DNA of 64,000 nucleotides from Carallia brachiata (GCA_021464245.1 JADCRB010000048.1:2298783-2362782); one strand, 5' to 3'; positions 1-12,900 are shown, counted from the stretch's first letter. The notes: generated by a model not told the origin, from the letters alone. Program-made: numbers and translations.

Positions 1-1440
1 TACATGAAATATTATGAAATTCTTATGATTACAAAATAATATAACTTTAATCAATTTTGTAATAAATTTAATAAAATTTTTATTAGGAAATAAATTACTA
101 AAATTAAAAAATAAAAAGAATTTAATGTCCAAAATAAAATCACAACAAAATAAAAACAAAACAAACAAATCATTTTATGTTTTCTGTTAATAAATTTAAT
201 AAAATTTTTATTAGGAAGTAAATTACTAAAATGGCGTGATTACATCGACGTGCAAAAAATAGACGCGCGAATCAACATATTAGAATAAGAAGTTATATTT
301 GTGTAATAAATTTCTCAATTTTTACAATAAAATTTAAAAATATTTTTTATTTTTTTATTACAAAAATTAAAAAATTTATTGTATAAATATAATTTATTAT
401 AATGTATCTATTCACACGTTTATTTTATGCATCTGCGTAGTTTTCCCGATCATTTTAATGCATTTAACTCTGATATATAAGTCATGGCAAAGTTGAAACT
501 TGGAGGGAGGGGTCCAGCCGGTTGGGGCAGATAGACAACTCATCCAGATAATTAAAGAAAGGGCGGGAAAAGCAAGCAAAGCAATAAAGGAAAGTTGGTG
601 GAGAACACTGGTGGCCTGGTGGGTTGGTGAATGGTGTAATTAATAAACAATTGAAAGCAGAGAGAAAAGAAAAAGGTGCTTGCTGGGTGGGGGATGCAGT
701 TCAGAGTTACACACACCACAGCACAGTGAGGTTGAGAAGGACTGGTCTTTTGCTTTATGTATCCTTTTTATTGAATGAATAGAAAGAATCCCATTGAACC
801 GCATCCAGAGGCCCCTATGTATGCTATCCCATCTCTCACTCGCTGCATCAATATTTTTAATTTTTAATTTTTAAAATTTTTTAGGTTTAAATTTTTAATT
901 TTTTTAATATTTTATTTAAATCTTAAATTTTTTAATTTTTTATCGAATCAGTTCTTATATTTATTAAAAGTGATTAATTTATTAAAAAATAATTTTAACT
1001 TTACAAAAAATTATTAAAAAAAAATTAAATATATGAATTAAATGTCTTTTCTATCAAAAATATACATGTTACCTATTTAATTCGTTTATTTATTAATTAA
1101 AAAAATATTTAATGTACATATTCTATTGATAAAAAAATTTAATTTATATATTTAATCTTTTTTAAATAATATTTATTAAGTTAAACTCATTTATTAATCA
1201 ATTGACTACTTTTTGTAATTTAAAGGACTGATATAATATGAAATTAAAAAGTTTAGAATTCAAATAAAATATCAAAAAAGTTTAAAACTCAAATATAAAA
1301 AAATTTAAATATTTAGAATTAAAAATATTAATATCCCCTCTTGCACTTATATTAGTATATCTTAAAATTCAAATATTATTCATGATCCCTTTGCTCCTGC
1401 CTCCTCCATTTTGGTCCTCTTTTACGATCCTCGTTTCTTA
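1..1440. other. AT-rich intergenic DNA
   Basis: No gene is recognised. The first kilobase is dominated by A/T runs. The more balanced stretch at about 480-780 holds no long open frame. Positions 31-100 and 186-235 share the phrase 'taataaatttaataaaattttta', a short local duplication. Nothing else is supported. Confidence 0.6.
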
Positions 1441-1490
1441 AGTTGGCTTGTAAATTTGTTCCAAAAAAAAAAAAAGTTGGCTTGTAAATT
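1441..1490 (+). repeat. 16-bp target-site duplication around a tiny poly(A) insertion
   Basis: The 16-mer agttggcttgtaaatt occurs at 1441-1456 and again at 1475-1490. Only tgttcc plus a run of A separates the copies. A long direct repeat flanking an A-tail is the footprint of LINE-type (TPRT) retroposition. Here nearly all of the inserted copy is missing, so the insertion is an extreme 5' truncation. The repeat is seen directly; the mechanism is inferred. Confidence 0.7.
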
Positions 1491-1767
1491 AACAATTAAT
1501 TTGCCACGACTTGTGTACATAATTTGATTTCTTAGCCATTCCTTTTTATGCCCTTAATACAACGAATTTTTAAAAAAAAAAGAAAAAGAGAAAGCAAAGT
1601 GGCACCTTATTAGCCGACGTTTAATCCCACAAAATATTTGAAAGAGAATCAAAACCGTAATTTTCCGTATGCAACGAGGACCTCCTTACTTACAGACCAT
1701 TACGTTCGGTAATAGACAATGATTTTTTTTTTTTTTTTCACAGTAATAATGTAGTCATTGTGTAGAT

Positions 1768-2177
1768 TAAGATTGTCAAAATCGAATAAGTTATCGAATT
1801 AGAAATATTAGTATATTTAAGATTTGACTGGTCAAACCGGTATTTGAACTGGTATTTAATAATATATATATCTATAAAAATAATTAAAAAATAATATATA
1901 TATATATATAATAATTAAATATTAATTTTTTATTTTAAGGATTAAATTAAAAATTTTAATTGAATTTAGAGCTCAAATTATAATTTAAATAAAATTTAGA
2001 ATCAAATTATAATTTATAAATTTTTTATTTAACTTAAACCGATTAGATTAGTCTGATTTTTACCAATTTTAACCGGTTCGAATTTTGTGAAAATTTTTTC
2101 TTAAACCAACTCAGACATCTGGCCAGTTATCGATTAAACCGATCAAACTGGCCGGTCCAGTCTAATTTTACAACAAT
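1768..2177. mobile_element. Degenerate MITE-like element
   Basis: The left edge reads gattgtcaaaatcgaataa. The right edge, read on the other strand, is cattgttgtaaaattagac, which gives a weak terminal inverted repeat about 400 bp apart. The interior has repeated 'aaccgg' and 'ccggt' motifs with AT-rich filler and no coding capacity. It resembles short non-autonomous DNA elements common in plant intergenic DNA. The boundaries are approximate and no clean target duplication was found. Confidence 0.35.
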
Positions 2178-2736
2178 GTGCTGATGAGATATTCTTTATG
2201 CCTTTGCAACAGGAGAGTTATTGAAAAAAAAAAAAAAACGTCCGGGCAAAGTTCAACAGATCTCAGTAGTCATACTTCCTGTTTTGAGCCTATCTAGAGA
2301 TAAAATTACACACGCCACAAAGATTTTATGCCTACGTGTGCGTATATAATGCATATGCAAACGCGTAATTACTTCGAACGTGTTCGTATGCTGAGTGCGA
2401 ATGTGTTCGTATGCCTTGCACCAAGTAAGAATCCTTCCATATTTGTTACAAATATATAAAGAACCAATTATAAGTGAAAAATTTGGTCCTTTTTCTCGTT
2501 AAAGTTCAAATTTTTTTAAGGAAAAAAATTTGATAATTTTATTGGGTAATTTCAAAATAACTATAAAATATTATTAATCGTTAAATAATTAAATTTATAA
2601 AAATATAAAAATAAAAATTATCAAATACTATTAAATAAAACTACGTAATTACTTATTACTGTCTATGTTAAGCCAACTAATGTTAATTTTTTCTCAGTTA
2701 CATATGCTTTGATAAGTTAGCAAAATGGCACCCCAT
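2178..2736. other. Intergenic, no feature seen
   Basis: AT-rich sequence with an A-run near 2225-2238 and the near-repeat 'gtgttcgtatgc' at about 2380 and 2405. No gene, RNA or mobile element can be supported. Confidence 0.5.
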
Positions 2737-3102
2737 TCAGTAATTGGCACAACGCTTGTCACTTATGGAAATGCTGGTCAAAGGTCTAATCGCCAAGTTA
2801 ATTGCAATCAAGCGAAAAGCTAGTAGGCTTGGGTATAGACACGTGCCCCACAAACAAAGGTTTCCACTTTTCCTGGGCATCTCATATGCAATTTCTCCTC
2901 GACGATCACTGATCCAAAAGGGATTTAAAATGGCGAGGTGCAGTTGGTAGCACCTCATGTATAAGTCAAATTCAACCAATTTGACATACATAAATGATTT
3001 TATGCCTTCTTCATGTGAATGTGTGAACGCAGTATATAATTGTGTGATTCCATGCCTATTTAATGTATCCTCATGCAAACCAGCAAACAAAGTTTTTGTC
3101 AA
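2737..3102 (-). other. Unrecognised open frame, probably non-genic
   Basis: A 121-codon frame lies on the minus strand in a patch slightly richer in G+C than its surroundings. I recognise no family in the translation. It has no repeated motif, membrane segment or signal peptide, and an overlapping plus-strand frame is also open. It is most likely chance or a fragment of an unrecognised repeat. Confidence 0.12.
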
Positions 3103-6100
3103 ACCTTTGGAATCTTATGAAGTATTTGTTATTTTTATTCTTTTTTTTTAAAGTATATCGTACTCACAATTTTATATTATATAAATTTATATTATTTTTT
3201 TATTTTGAGTGAACTTCACTTAAATTTTTAATTTTTGTTCACATTTAAAATTGAATCAAATTAGAAATTTCTTTTTTTTTTTTTTATCTTGACATATTAA
3301 TATAGAGCAATAATACCTATTAAATTTCAATTTCTGGACTTTTTCTTTTTTCTTTTTAATTGACAACTAATTACTGGACTTTTTAACTATCCTAAAAATC
3401 CTGTGGAGTCCCTCCCTGGCTCTACATGTAAGATTCGTCCATACTAAAATTGTTCTCTAGGTAGGATAGTTAAGAAAAGTCCGTTGATTAAGTGGTGATA
3501 GATAGCTCATAAACGCGTATCTTCTGATCTTCTCTCCAATTCTTTAGGCCTAATAATGCCCAAAATGAGTGGGCGTGGATTCCCCAACCTCACGTTTCAA
3601 GTTGAAGTAGAATGGTTTTCAACAAGCCAAAATCACGTGAAAAATTTTCCCCAACTCCGAAAGACCTTAGGATTCGAGGAGGAGGGGGTGGATCCCGTGA
3701 GGTTCAACTTGATCATGAGGTTTTGAGGCTGTATGTCGCCGTCGTCGTGTTGTTACATGAGATAGTGTGAACGTTTGTCTTCAGCCAAATATTCCACCCT
3801 GGGCTTGGGTTGACCTTATTTGCAAAGTTTGGAAGTTACCTTATGGCTTTGGCATCCCGACTCTTGAATTCTATGCTGCGTTTTTCCATAGAATGATGGT
3901 AATATTTTAGTAATATATATCTTTTTTTTTTACCGAAAGAAAATCGTTACATTAAAATTATACGAAGCTGTACACAAATCTGATACAAAAGTGACAGATG
4001 AACCTACAGAAAATAAGAATAAACATCCACGACAACGATGACATACAAATAGTATAGTTAAAATGACCATATACGACCGAGAATGAAATCCGACTTAATA
4101 TGATTCTCGAACGAGGTACCTATCAGACTGATGTTAAAATTATTCAAAACTGAAATTTTAGTTAAGTTTAGACCAATCAGACAAAACTATACGAAACAAT
4201 AAATATTATATTTCGACAGGCTTATAACAAAAATTGGCTGAATACGCCCGACATCGATTTTTCAACATACAAAACTACAAACTAGCAAATACAGTAGGCA
4301 GTAGGCAGGGCCCATCCCGCTCTCGGTTAATTGGCCAGTAGGCAGGGCCCTACTTGTATTATAACAACAGATGGAAAAATTTTGAGAAAAAGTGTGGTGC
4401 AGGTTTAGCTTGTTTTGCTGATAGCAACGTATTTAGCTGGGGGATTTGGAATTTTGTTTGTGCTGGAGAACGAAGTAGCCCCTTTTTATCATTCCATTAT
4501 TCTATAACTAACTATTGAATGCTATCTGGGAGCACTTCCACGGAATGCTACTGAGACTTTAACCTAATGGTGGTTTGAAATAAATATGATTGAGGATATT
4601 TAAGTTTTAAATTTTACCTTCAATTTCTATTGCTCATAACCTGTATGCACGATTTATTTAATCCTTCCGTTTTTTTGGATCCTTAGATTTATTTCATCCT
4701 AGTTTGTTTTTATATATGATTATTAATTTTTGATTTATGTGCCCTTGTTATTGTGGGTAAATACCTTTTTGATCCAAAGTACGCAGAAAATTTTACCGAC
4801 TACTTTAATTGACACTCAAACTTAAAGATAAAATCTTCGCTTAATCATTAAGTTTAATTAATAGTCACTTAATTGTTTGATTAGGTCCGACTGAGGATAT
4901 TGATTCTCAAATTGGACTGGTACAAAATTTCTCTCTCCGTAATCAAAAAATTAAAAATAAAATTTCTTAGCAGAGAGGGACAAAACACGTATTACTTACA
5001 GATCTCCAATAATAAAAATGAAAAAAAAAACAAAAAAAGACGCAACATTTGTTCACAATTTTGCAAAATATTTAAAATATATATAAGGCATTAAATTGTT
5101 TGAACATCTTCTTAACTGATTTACCCATTCAGCATTAATGAAGGAAAAAGGACAGAGAGCTGTCATTAAGCTCGAGCTGTCGTTTAGGAAGAAAAGAAAT
5201 AGTTTTCTCTACCCAACTTTTAGAAAAATAAGATGTTTGTTATTTTATTATTATTATTTTTTTTTGTAACTTACCCATAAACAGACAAATTTGTATTATT
5301 AATTTTTTTAAATATATTTTACTTATTATGTAATATAAGATTATTAGTAAATTATATTAAAAAAATAAAATTAGAATTTTGAGTGAGTAAAGGTAAATAA
5401 GGTAATGAAACTTGGAATGAAATTAAAATTCAGAAACCTACAGCTGCAGGGCACTTAGTTTTTTTGTTTTTCTTGGTGTCCTTTTCCTTTTTTAGGTGCA
5501 CGCAGGGCACTTTGTATTGTAGGTGTGAGTAGTAAAATCGTAAAAGAGGGTAAAAGAAAAAAAAAAAAAAAAGTAGAAAAATCAGACATTAAAAACGACT
5601 AGGCCTTTGGGTGGTGTACGCATGCCTACGTCCTTTTGCGGTCAAGCTTTTTTCGCTTGTGGGATAATGGATTAGAGGTGTCGCTTCTCTCTACATTCCA
5701 TTTCCAGAATTCATTTTTTCGAGTGGGACTGATCGTGAACCAGTTCAATGTTGGTTCTAAAATGGGCGCTTTAGATTTCATGGCTAGGAAAATTAGATCT
5801 GAACGATAACTCTCGATTCAAATTTGATTCCAGTTTCTGCCGGGTTTCAATTTTGATTTTTGACCGGCTTTGGTTCCTGTTTCACAATGGTTTTAATCAT
5901 TTAATTTACATTTTTAAGAAATTTTATATAACAAAATTTGTTTTACTATTTTTTTAATTGATTTGAAAGGGTTAGGGTATATGAAGGTTAAAAAAAAATA
6001 ATAAATAAAAGAGTTATCTTAATTCATTCTTACTTACGCGTTCTTTGGAGTCTAAATCAAACACAGTTCACGTAGTTCACCTCACCTAATTAAAGAGTCA

Positions 6101-6419
6101 TATTTACCTTAATTAATACCCATTGTTATTCCTTTTATCTGAAAGCATTTTTCATTCCTTTGTCGAGGTATCTCTTCTTTTTGAGGCGTCACCTTAAATT
6201 AATTATAAAGACAAGACTTTTTAAAAAAAAGAAAAATTGAGAGGAATTGCCGGGGCAAGACCAAGCCTTCACAAATTCCGAAGTCATACACAATCTAGTT
6301 TCTGGCATTAAAAACTTTCTGCGTATCAATTGTGGAGACGAAGTTTCCCGAAAAAATGTTTATGTGGATTTTTTTATATTTTTATCTGTATTTGTATTAA
6401 GGAACTCTAAAACCTTATC
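3103..6419. other. Intergenic; possible minus-strand retroposon tail near 3922
   Basis: No gene is recognised. A T-run at 3922-3931 followed by taccgaaagaaaatcg looks like the reverse complement of a non-LTR 3' end (…tttcggta plus A-tail), so a decayed minus-strand retroposon may extend to about 4270. The phrase agtaggcagggccc occurs at about 4291 and 4336. A poly(A) stretch lies at about 5556-5572. About 5730-5890 has repeated 'ggttc' and 'tttgatt' phrases typical of decayed MITEs. Nothing is strong enough for a separate call. Confidence 0.35.
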
Positions 6420-7571
6420 TCTCTAATTTTTTCTTTTCTCTTTAACTCTCTGCTTTCTCTCAACAAATAGGTAGAAATACTTGGGTGACAGTGGTGGCTC
6501 CCTAGCCGTTACTGCCAGCCATCCTTTCTCCCTCCATTTCCTTTTCAGTCTTCCCTCTTCTTTTTTTTCCTTCCTCTTCCCCATGCTTCTCCCCTTCTCC
6601 TTTCATGCCTTCTCTTTCTGCAATAACTCATCTTTTCCTTCTCTTTTGCTTTTTCTTTAGATTTATGCATATAGAGTCCACCCATGACCTTCTCGAGACC
6701 GTTTTCAGACTGCTCTCCAGACGAGCTTTAATTTTGCTGCTTCAGTCACCAACCCCGTTGTCAGCGCCGTCATACCGGATGCCGACGCCGCTGTCTGGGC
6801 CATTGCTGCCGCCCAATATGAAGCTATTTACTCCATCGGCTGCCGGCTCTTTCACCGGAGTCAAATCTATCATTGTTGAAGCAAACACTGTTGACGCTGC
6901 ACCTACTTTTGCTACCTCTGTTAGCGTCGCCATCCTCGCCGACCATGGCTCTTCTATTGCCGGCGAAGTCTTCGTTAGTCCCGTCAAAGTCCACTGCTAA
7001 GTGTTATCCCCCCCCCTTTGGTGATACCGTCTCCGCCATGTATCACCTCACCTCCGCTAGTAATTTCCTCACCGTTGACACTGTCGTGCTCAGATGAGTT
7101 GTCGGTCATTCCCTCTTGATTAGACGGTCACTATGCTGTGGGATGGGTCCTCTAGGGTTTTTGGTTACTGCCTCTAAGTTGGGAGGCCGGTTGCTGTTGT
7201 TTTGTTTTGTTGTTGTTGTTGTTCTGTTGTCGTTGTTGTTATTAATGTTGCTGTTGTGTATATGTAGGTTAAGTTTGTGGCAAATTGTTGCCGGACGTAA
7301 CCAGCCGATTTTCGGCATAGGTCCACCGAAGTGCTGTGCTTGCTGTTTTGTGCAGCTCAGTTCGGCTAGTCCAGTTTGTACCCTTTTAATAGAATTTTAT
7401 TTAAGTGGGCATCAAGCCTAATTATTATGTAGTCTTTTGACCACGTTTGTTGTAAGCCTTTGTGGCCATTTAGTCCTACTTTATACAGGTTGTTCTGGTA
7501 CTTTCATGTCAGCCTATGTACGATTTTTGAATAATTAATGCCACAATTTCCTTTGATTAAAAAAAAAAAAT
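6420..7571 (+). mobile_element. Probable non-autonomous LINE-like element (5' and 3' ends, little coding)
   Basis: A block richer in G+C starts with a pyrimidine-rich leader (6420-6620), continues with an open stretch at 6605-7000, and ends in a 3' UTR-like tail finishing tttgattaaaaaaaaaaaa at about 7554-7571. A tail of 'ctttgatt' plus oligo(A) is the usual 3' end of plant L1-type LINEs. The open stretch encodes a hydrophobic N-terminus and a Ser/Pro/Thr-rich remainder, with no reverse transcriptase or endonuclease motif. I read it as an internally deleted LINE, plus strand. An expressed plant pseudogene with a polyadenylated end is the alternative. No target duplication was established. Confidence 0.4.
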
Positions 7572-8724
7572 TTATACTTGTATTTTGTTGCATACTAATT
7601 GCTATTGCTGCACCGCTAGTTAAGCACATAAACTAACTGATAGCTCTTGCTTTAAGCTATACAAGTCCACACACATTGCATGTTTGTAAAGGGGGTGATT
7701 CTTAGTGGAGAATAGGAGTGACCGCGATTAAGGTTTGAACTAGGATTGAATCAGAATCAAATTTGGTTTGAACAGAAATTCTACTTAGAATCAAAATTGT
7801 GGGAGAGCCAGTTCGATTTAAAGTTTTCTTTTCTAAAAAATTTGAGAAATAAACAAAAAAAAAATGCAAATTTTGATAATAATAACATTTGTTTTTTTGT
7901 GCTATTCACTCTATTCTCTAGGTCGAGGCAAGAATTGTAATTCCTCTTTTTTGTGCCTTACTTAACCACTCTTATAGGAGCAAATTTACTACTTAAGTAC
8001 CAGTAGAATTAACGAGACTCTGTCATTGAGACCCCAACGGGTGAGTCTGAAACCCATACGCCGGCCACAAATTTTTGCCAACCAAGGGCCACCCAGCATT
8101 TTGTCAGGAGAGGACACAGATGTAGGAATTTAAACTCAGAACTTTGATTATGAAAACATATTGATTTACTATTAAATTATGATCTCAGGTAATATTCATT
8201 CTATTTAATTGAGCTTTAGTAAATCAAGGAGATTTGACTACAAATAAGTAAACATTAATTATATGAACAAAGTAATTATTTATATTAACAAATTCATTAA
8301 TTTATTGAACCTAAACTGTAATTAAGCTAAAACCTTAATTAAACTAATTCAGAATCAGAAACTGCCGATGGTAGCTAAACTGAAAATCGAATTGCCGTAC
8401 TAAAAAAATTTGACTTAAACCAAACAACTGTTAAGTCTAGACGAGAAAATATCCCAAAAGTTACTACATGTCTATGAATGAACCAAAGAATTATACTAAA
8501 AACATAAGTAGTACAGTCAAATGGTTTCCATTAATTCAAATTTGAATTTTGATGAAAATAAAATTTTGAAAGTCAATACAAGATCCACTCTTGAGAAGAA
8601 GCTTACAACAAAATAGAATATATGTGGATTTGACAAAAATTGAAATTAAATATCTTTAAAATGAAAAATAATGGGGTTCTTAAAAATATATGAAAACTGA
8701 CATTATATATATAGGGGTATATTT
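7572..8724. other. Intergenic left flank of the integrated pararetrovirus
   Basis: AT-rich DNA without a recognisable gene. About 8000-8200 has a richer patch (ccccaacgggtgagtctgaa onward) that may be a degenerate SINE or TRIM remnant on the minus strand, but box A/B matches are too weak to call. The viral sequence starts at about 8725. Confidence 0.4.
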
Positions 8725-9160
8725 AAATTCCACGGTATTATAAATTCCCACTGTATCATATGGGGTTCCCTAATGTTTACCAGAAGTAGGGGTATACCCT
8801 TCTTCTTTCAAAAAGAGATTTTGATGAAATTCCTTTTGAATATAATCAGTCCACTTATCCAAAGATAATTTAGAAATTCATTTTGAGATGTCTCCTGAGA
8901 ATAAGATGAGACAATCTCCTTTTGTTTCAAAATGGGTTTAGAAATAATACCTGAGGTCTTTATAGGCTGAGGTTTATTTTCAAGGTTTTGGAGGGCAAGA
9001 ACCATTTGAGGGTCTTGAGCTAGTTTAGCAGCCCATTCAATGACGAGCTGTTTTTTAGATTCTAGCTCTTTGTGCTTGGAAAGTTCTTCTTCTTTCCGGC
9101 AATGTCTGCCCAAGATTTTTTAATGGTTTTAAGGACTCTGGGATTATTTTCTGGAGTGGG
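8725..9160 (-). pseudogene. Caulimovirid 3' ORF, N-terminal part (truncated by integration end)
   Basis: After the RNase H region the minus strand carries a Lys/Glu-rich, coiled-coil-like segment (9113 down to about 8900) with repeated KEEE/ELESKK-type residues. A further conserved-looking stretch runs to about 8770, in a different frame from its start. An in-frame stop lies near 8772. The reading then runs into host DNA at about 8725, while the rest of this ORF sits at the opposite end of the integrated block (15063-15996). Its function is unknown to me. A post-RT ORF is known in several caulimovirid genera but has no universal role. Confidence 0.55.
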
Positions 9161-9170
9161 TTTAATGGCT

Positions 9171-10130
9171 TTAATAGCTGCTGAAAGCAGTTTTCCTGTG
9201 ATCGGTTTTGGGAGGGGGGCTTTGGACTGTTTCATCTGAAATCTGAGTTTTACCTTTATCTTGGGTTTTAGTGGTTTTGGATTTTTTTAGAAGGCATGAT
9301 GAAGATGACCTGTTTTGGAGAAATTCTCGGATTAGAAAGTTTGGTAAAGAATTATTTTCTCCCTTAATATATTCAATATCAAAATCAAATATACTAAGTA
9401 TAATTTGCCATCGAGCAAAAATTTGTTTAGAAGCAACATTTTTAACATCTTTTTCTAAAATTTGTTTGGCAGATTTACAATCAATCCGAAGTTTAATCTT
9501 TTGATTTAGTAAATCAGCTTGAAATTTAGAAATACATTTTACAATACTTAAAATTTCTTTTTGAATAGTAAAATAATTAGTTTGAGCACCTTTCCAGTGT
9601 CCAGAAGTATATTGTATAACATATTCCTGTCCATTAGAAAGTTGTTTTAAAATACTACCATAACCAAGATCAGAAGTATCTGTTTCAACTATCTTGGGAG
9701 CCTGAGGGTCAGGAAGAGAAAGACATGGAATTTTTCTAACCATTTGTTTAATCTTTTGAATAGTGAAAGTGTGTTCATCTGTCCAAGGAGTAGGATTCTT
9801 CCTAAGCCTTTGATAGAGAGGTTTACAAAGCTGACTAAGATTAGGATAGAAGTCTAAAACATAATTAATACTTCCAAGAAATCTTTGAAGCTGGGTTTTA
9901 TCAAGGATTTTATCAGGAAACTTATCAGCAAAGGATAAGGATCGTTGGATAGGAGTGATTGTTCCTTGACATATGTGGTAACCAAGGAAACGAATATTTG
10001 TCTGGAAAAGAGACATTTTGGGTTTAGAGATGACTAGGCCATTCTTCTTAGTGATAAAAAAGAATGTTTTTAGATGTTTAAAGTGCTCAGATATGGAATG
10101 AGAAAATACCAAAATATCATCAATGTAAAC

Positions 10131-10161
<31 letters not shown>

Positions 10162-10570
10162 ATGCAGCAAAAATATCATTCATGATGCGTTGAAATTCAC
10201 TTGGTGCGTTTTTTAATCCGAATGGCATGACGTTCCACTCATACTGACTAAAAGGAACAGTAAAAGCGGTTTTATAATGGTCTTGTGGGGCAATTTGAAT
10301 TTGCCAAAACCTTGATTTTAAATCAATTTTGGAGAATATAAATGCAGAATGTAATTTATTCAACAAATTTTTTTTATTAGGAATTGGACTTCTAATTCAT
10401 TTTAATGCAGTGTTTAATGGTTTATAATTAATAACAAGACGAGGAACACCACGTTCTATTTCTAAATTTTTGTTAACATAGAATGCAGCACATGACCATG
10501 GTGATCGAGATGTTCTGATTAACTTCTTACTAAGCAAATCAGAAATTTCGTGTTTACAGTGTGCCAAAAG
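9171..10570 (-). pseudogene. Caulimovirid reverse transcriptase-RNase H (broken)
   Basis: The RT core begins near 10570 with a fingers region, a motif LVINYKPLN at about 10430, and the palm motif with catalytic YIDD at 10116-10127. The thumb follows with the FLGS..Y block at about 9880, then an RNase H1 domain whose ETDTSDLGYG motif lies at about 9690. A second acidic residue and the DCKSAK motif are at about 9480. The frame changes at 10134-10161, where four copies of a 7-bp unit sit immediately before the YIDD box. Further stops occur at about 10400 and at 10571-10573. RT/RNase H of this type copies pregenomic RNA primed by tRNA-Met. With these breaks no active enzyme can be made from this copy. 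Confidence 0.85.
10134..10161 (-). repeat. Four tandem copies of a 7-bp unit inside the RT gene
   Basis: The unit gatgaat (plus strand) occurs four times without interruption at 10134-10140, 10141-10147, 10148-10154 and 10155-10161. The reading frames on either side are consistent with two copies, so two extra copies (14 bp) shift the frame just upstream of the catalytic YIDD box. Replication slippage is the likely cause. Confidence 0.85.
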
Positions 10571-11518
10571 TTAAGCATTCATCTGAACTAGTCTAACTTT
10601 AGTAAGAATTTGACGTTCATCAAAATCCTTTTCATATGGTAAATCAACCATATGTTGTTTTCTTTCCCAAAATGCCGTTGGCAAATCAGAACATAGTTCA
10701 GTTTCAAAAAGAATTTGTAAATTAGAAATTTTCTTTTTTACAAAATCTATTGAAAGCTGTTTTTCAATTTGTTTTAAGGAAACAGATGCTTGAAAAACAG
10801 AAAGATCTGACTTTTTTGTTTTAATCAAATTATTGATTTCATTATGATAAATGCTATGGGCTTTTATCAGATGAAGGTTTTTGGTTTTAGGTTTTTCAAT
10901 GAAAAGAAGTTTATGTCCCTGAGAAGATTTTGAGTGTTTAAAACAAATTCCATGATAATTAATCTCGTAACGTGTTATCATGCTGATAAAAGGAGTACCC
11001 AAAATAACAGTATGATGGATATCTTTTACTAGTAAAAAAGAAGTTAAAATTCTAATGTTCTGATTAACAATATAGGCATCAACCTTACCGTTGATGGTTA
11101 ATCGAGAAGCATTAGCAGTTGAAAGTTTCTCAGAGGTAGATTGATGTGAATGTTTAGGAACTATACCCTTTTTGATACAATTCATGTCTGCACCTGTGTC
11201 AAATAGAGTAATAGTTTCTATTGAAAAATCAATTGAAAAAACGATTTGGATTTTAATCAAATATTTTTGGGAGGTGATTTCCCGTAAAATATTTAAAAAT
11301 TCAGTGTTTTCACCTGAAACATGAACATCTGATTCTTGATCAGTTTCAGAATCAGTCACTGTTTTTGATAAAAGCATTTGCAAAATCTGTGAATCATTTG
11401 CTTGCTTTTCTTTTAAAACTTGAAGCTCAGTTTTAATAGTTTTAATCTTAGTTTGCACTTGTTGCGAAGAAAGATCAGAAGATTTAGATTTTCGTGATTT
11501 GTTTAAAATAGTAGTCAA
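10571..11518 (-). pseudogene. Caulimovirid aspartic protease region of the polyprotein
   Basis: A long open stretch of 315 codons contains the retropepsin-type active-site motif FDTGADMNCI, with DTGAD at 11186-11200. A hydrophobic ILGTPFI block follows about 80 residues later, as expected for the second half of the pepsin-like fold. The first 80 residues are Lys/Gln/Ser-rich with a coiled-coil look and belong to the linker after the coat protein. The RT region begins directly after a stop codon at 10571-10573. Retropepsins of this family cut the polyprotein into capsid and enzyme parts. This is the longest surviving frame in the element. Confidence 0.8.
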
Positions 11519-11595
11519 ATCATAAGGGTTTGACTGAGAGTTTAAAGCAGTAGTTGTAGTAGCAGGAGGAGTTTCCAGAGATTGCTGGAGCTGTA

Positions 11596-12900
11596 TTAAA
11601 TACTGCTTTTGAATTTCTGGATTATCAATGCTCTTAATGACCTGTAGAATAAATTTTTAGTCTTTAGTAAGAACATTAACCTTTTTATCAGAATCAGAAT
11701 CAGAACTAGTCTTACTACTAGTGTCTGCAAGTTCATCAATTTCAGGGTTATGACTAGATGAACTGTCTTCTCACTCAGAGAGTTCAAGAAGCAAAGATTG
11801 AATCTTTTGACGAAGGTCATCAACAAGATCAATCTCATTTAATCGTTTATGAAGTTTACAGAATCGAGCCACATGGCCGAGTTTATGACATTTAAAACAA
11901 GCAATTGTTTTAGAAGTGGAAGGAGCGGGAAAAGAAGGTTTAAAATTCTTTTGTTTAGGAAAACGTTTTTTTTTTAAAGGGGATTTATAAAAAACATCTG
12001 TGGAGGAAAAATGTTTTTAGAGAAACCTTTTGTTTTTTGGAAAAGAAGTTTTAACAGGAGATTTCTTTTTAGAATCATTTGGAATAGGATGGTATTCAAA
12101 CTTTTTACAAAAACTACCAAGTTCCTATTTAGTTCAAGCCATTTCCCATTTCAAATGTTTCTGGAGTTTAATGTCTTGGCAAATTTTAAGCCCTTCCTTT
12201 TGGGTTGAGCTAATTAATTCACCATATGTGAGTTTATCATAAGGAATGAGATTTCCTATAGTTTCTCTAAGTTTATTACGAACTTTTTCTCCTAATAGAG
12301 TAGGAAGATCAGCAAGGAATTTTTCTTTCCAGAAGGACTGATTGGAATCTTCCCTTAGCATCAGTCTAGTAAGAAAAGTATTTTCATAATACTGAAAATC
12401 ACTTAACTTCTTACATCTAAGATTAGATAGAAGTTCAGCGTTTTTGTCTTTTAAATGAGAGGGATCTCCTAAAAAATGTAAGGAGATAGTTAGAATCAGT
12501 GTGAATACTGAATCTGAAATAGGATTTCCTAATGTATCAAGAACTGGGATTTCATGATCATCAGGTTTTACTGATCCTAATATTTCTAATCATTCTGCTT
12601 CTGTAAGATGGTAGTCTCATCATCCTTTAAGCTGTCCTGTAAATCCTACAATAAGGATTTCAGCTATAGCACGAACAGAAATAGTGGTGTTTTGAGAACG
12701 ATAAGCATTGGCTGCCATCGTCATTTGGTGTAAAATGCCCAGAATGTTATATTCTGTCATTCCATCTATGTTCCATTCATAAATAGAATTGACACTATAC
12801 TTAGTCTGAGTGTTTAATTGTTTAGACTCATTATCAAGATCAGGAGCCCTAGACATGGGAAATGTACAAGGAGTCCAAATGAGTTTATTAAGTTGAGGAG
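11596..12900 (-). pseudogene. Caulimovirid coat (Gag-like) protein with CCHC zinc knuckle (broken)
   Basis: The segment at 12134-12361 has the conserved caulimovirid capsid look: residues SNQSFWKEKFLADLPTLLGE, then a leucine/lysine-rich helix. Further towards the C-terminus the knuckle CFKCHKLGHVARFC lies at 11858-11899, giving C-x2-C-x4-H-x4-C. A basic Ser/Lys/Pro-rich tract precedes it and an acidic Ser/Asp-rich tail follows (about 11680-11780). Upstream, 12620-12856 belongs to the same region in another frame. Several stops and frame changes interrupt it. The knuckle binds pregenomic RNA in this family. The protein is separated from the protease by a linker only, consistent with one polyprotein. 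Confidence 0.75.

Noticed and set aside
3922..4270. Definite LINE or SINE on the minus strand
   Set aside because: Only the T-run and a tail-like motif are visible; no body motif could be confirmed.
6742..6987. Minus-strand 81-codon frame opposite the LINE-like block
   Set aside because: It overlaps a longer plus-strand open stretch and shows no recognisable family.
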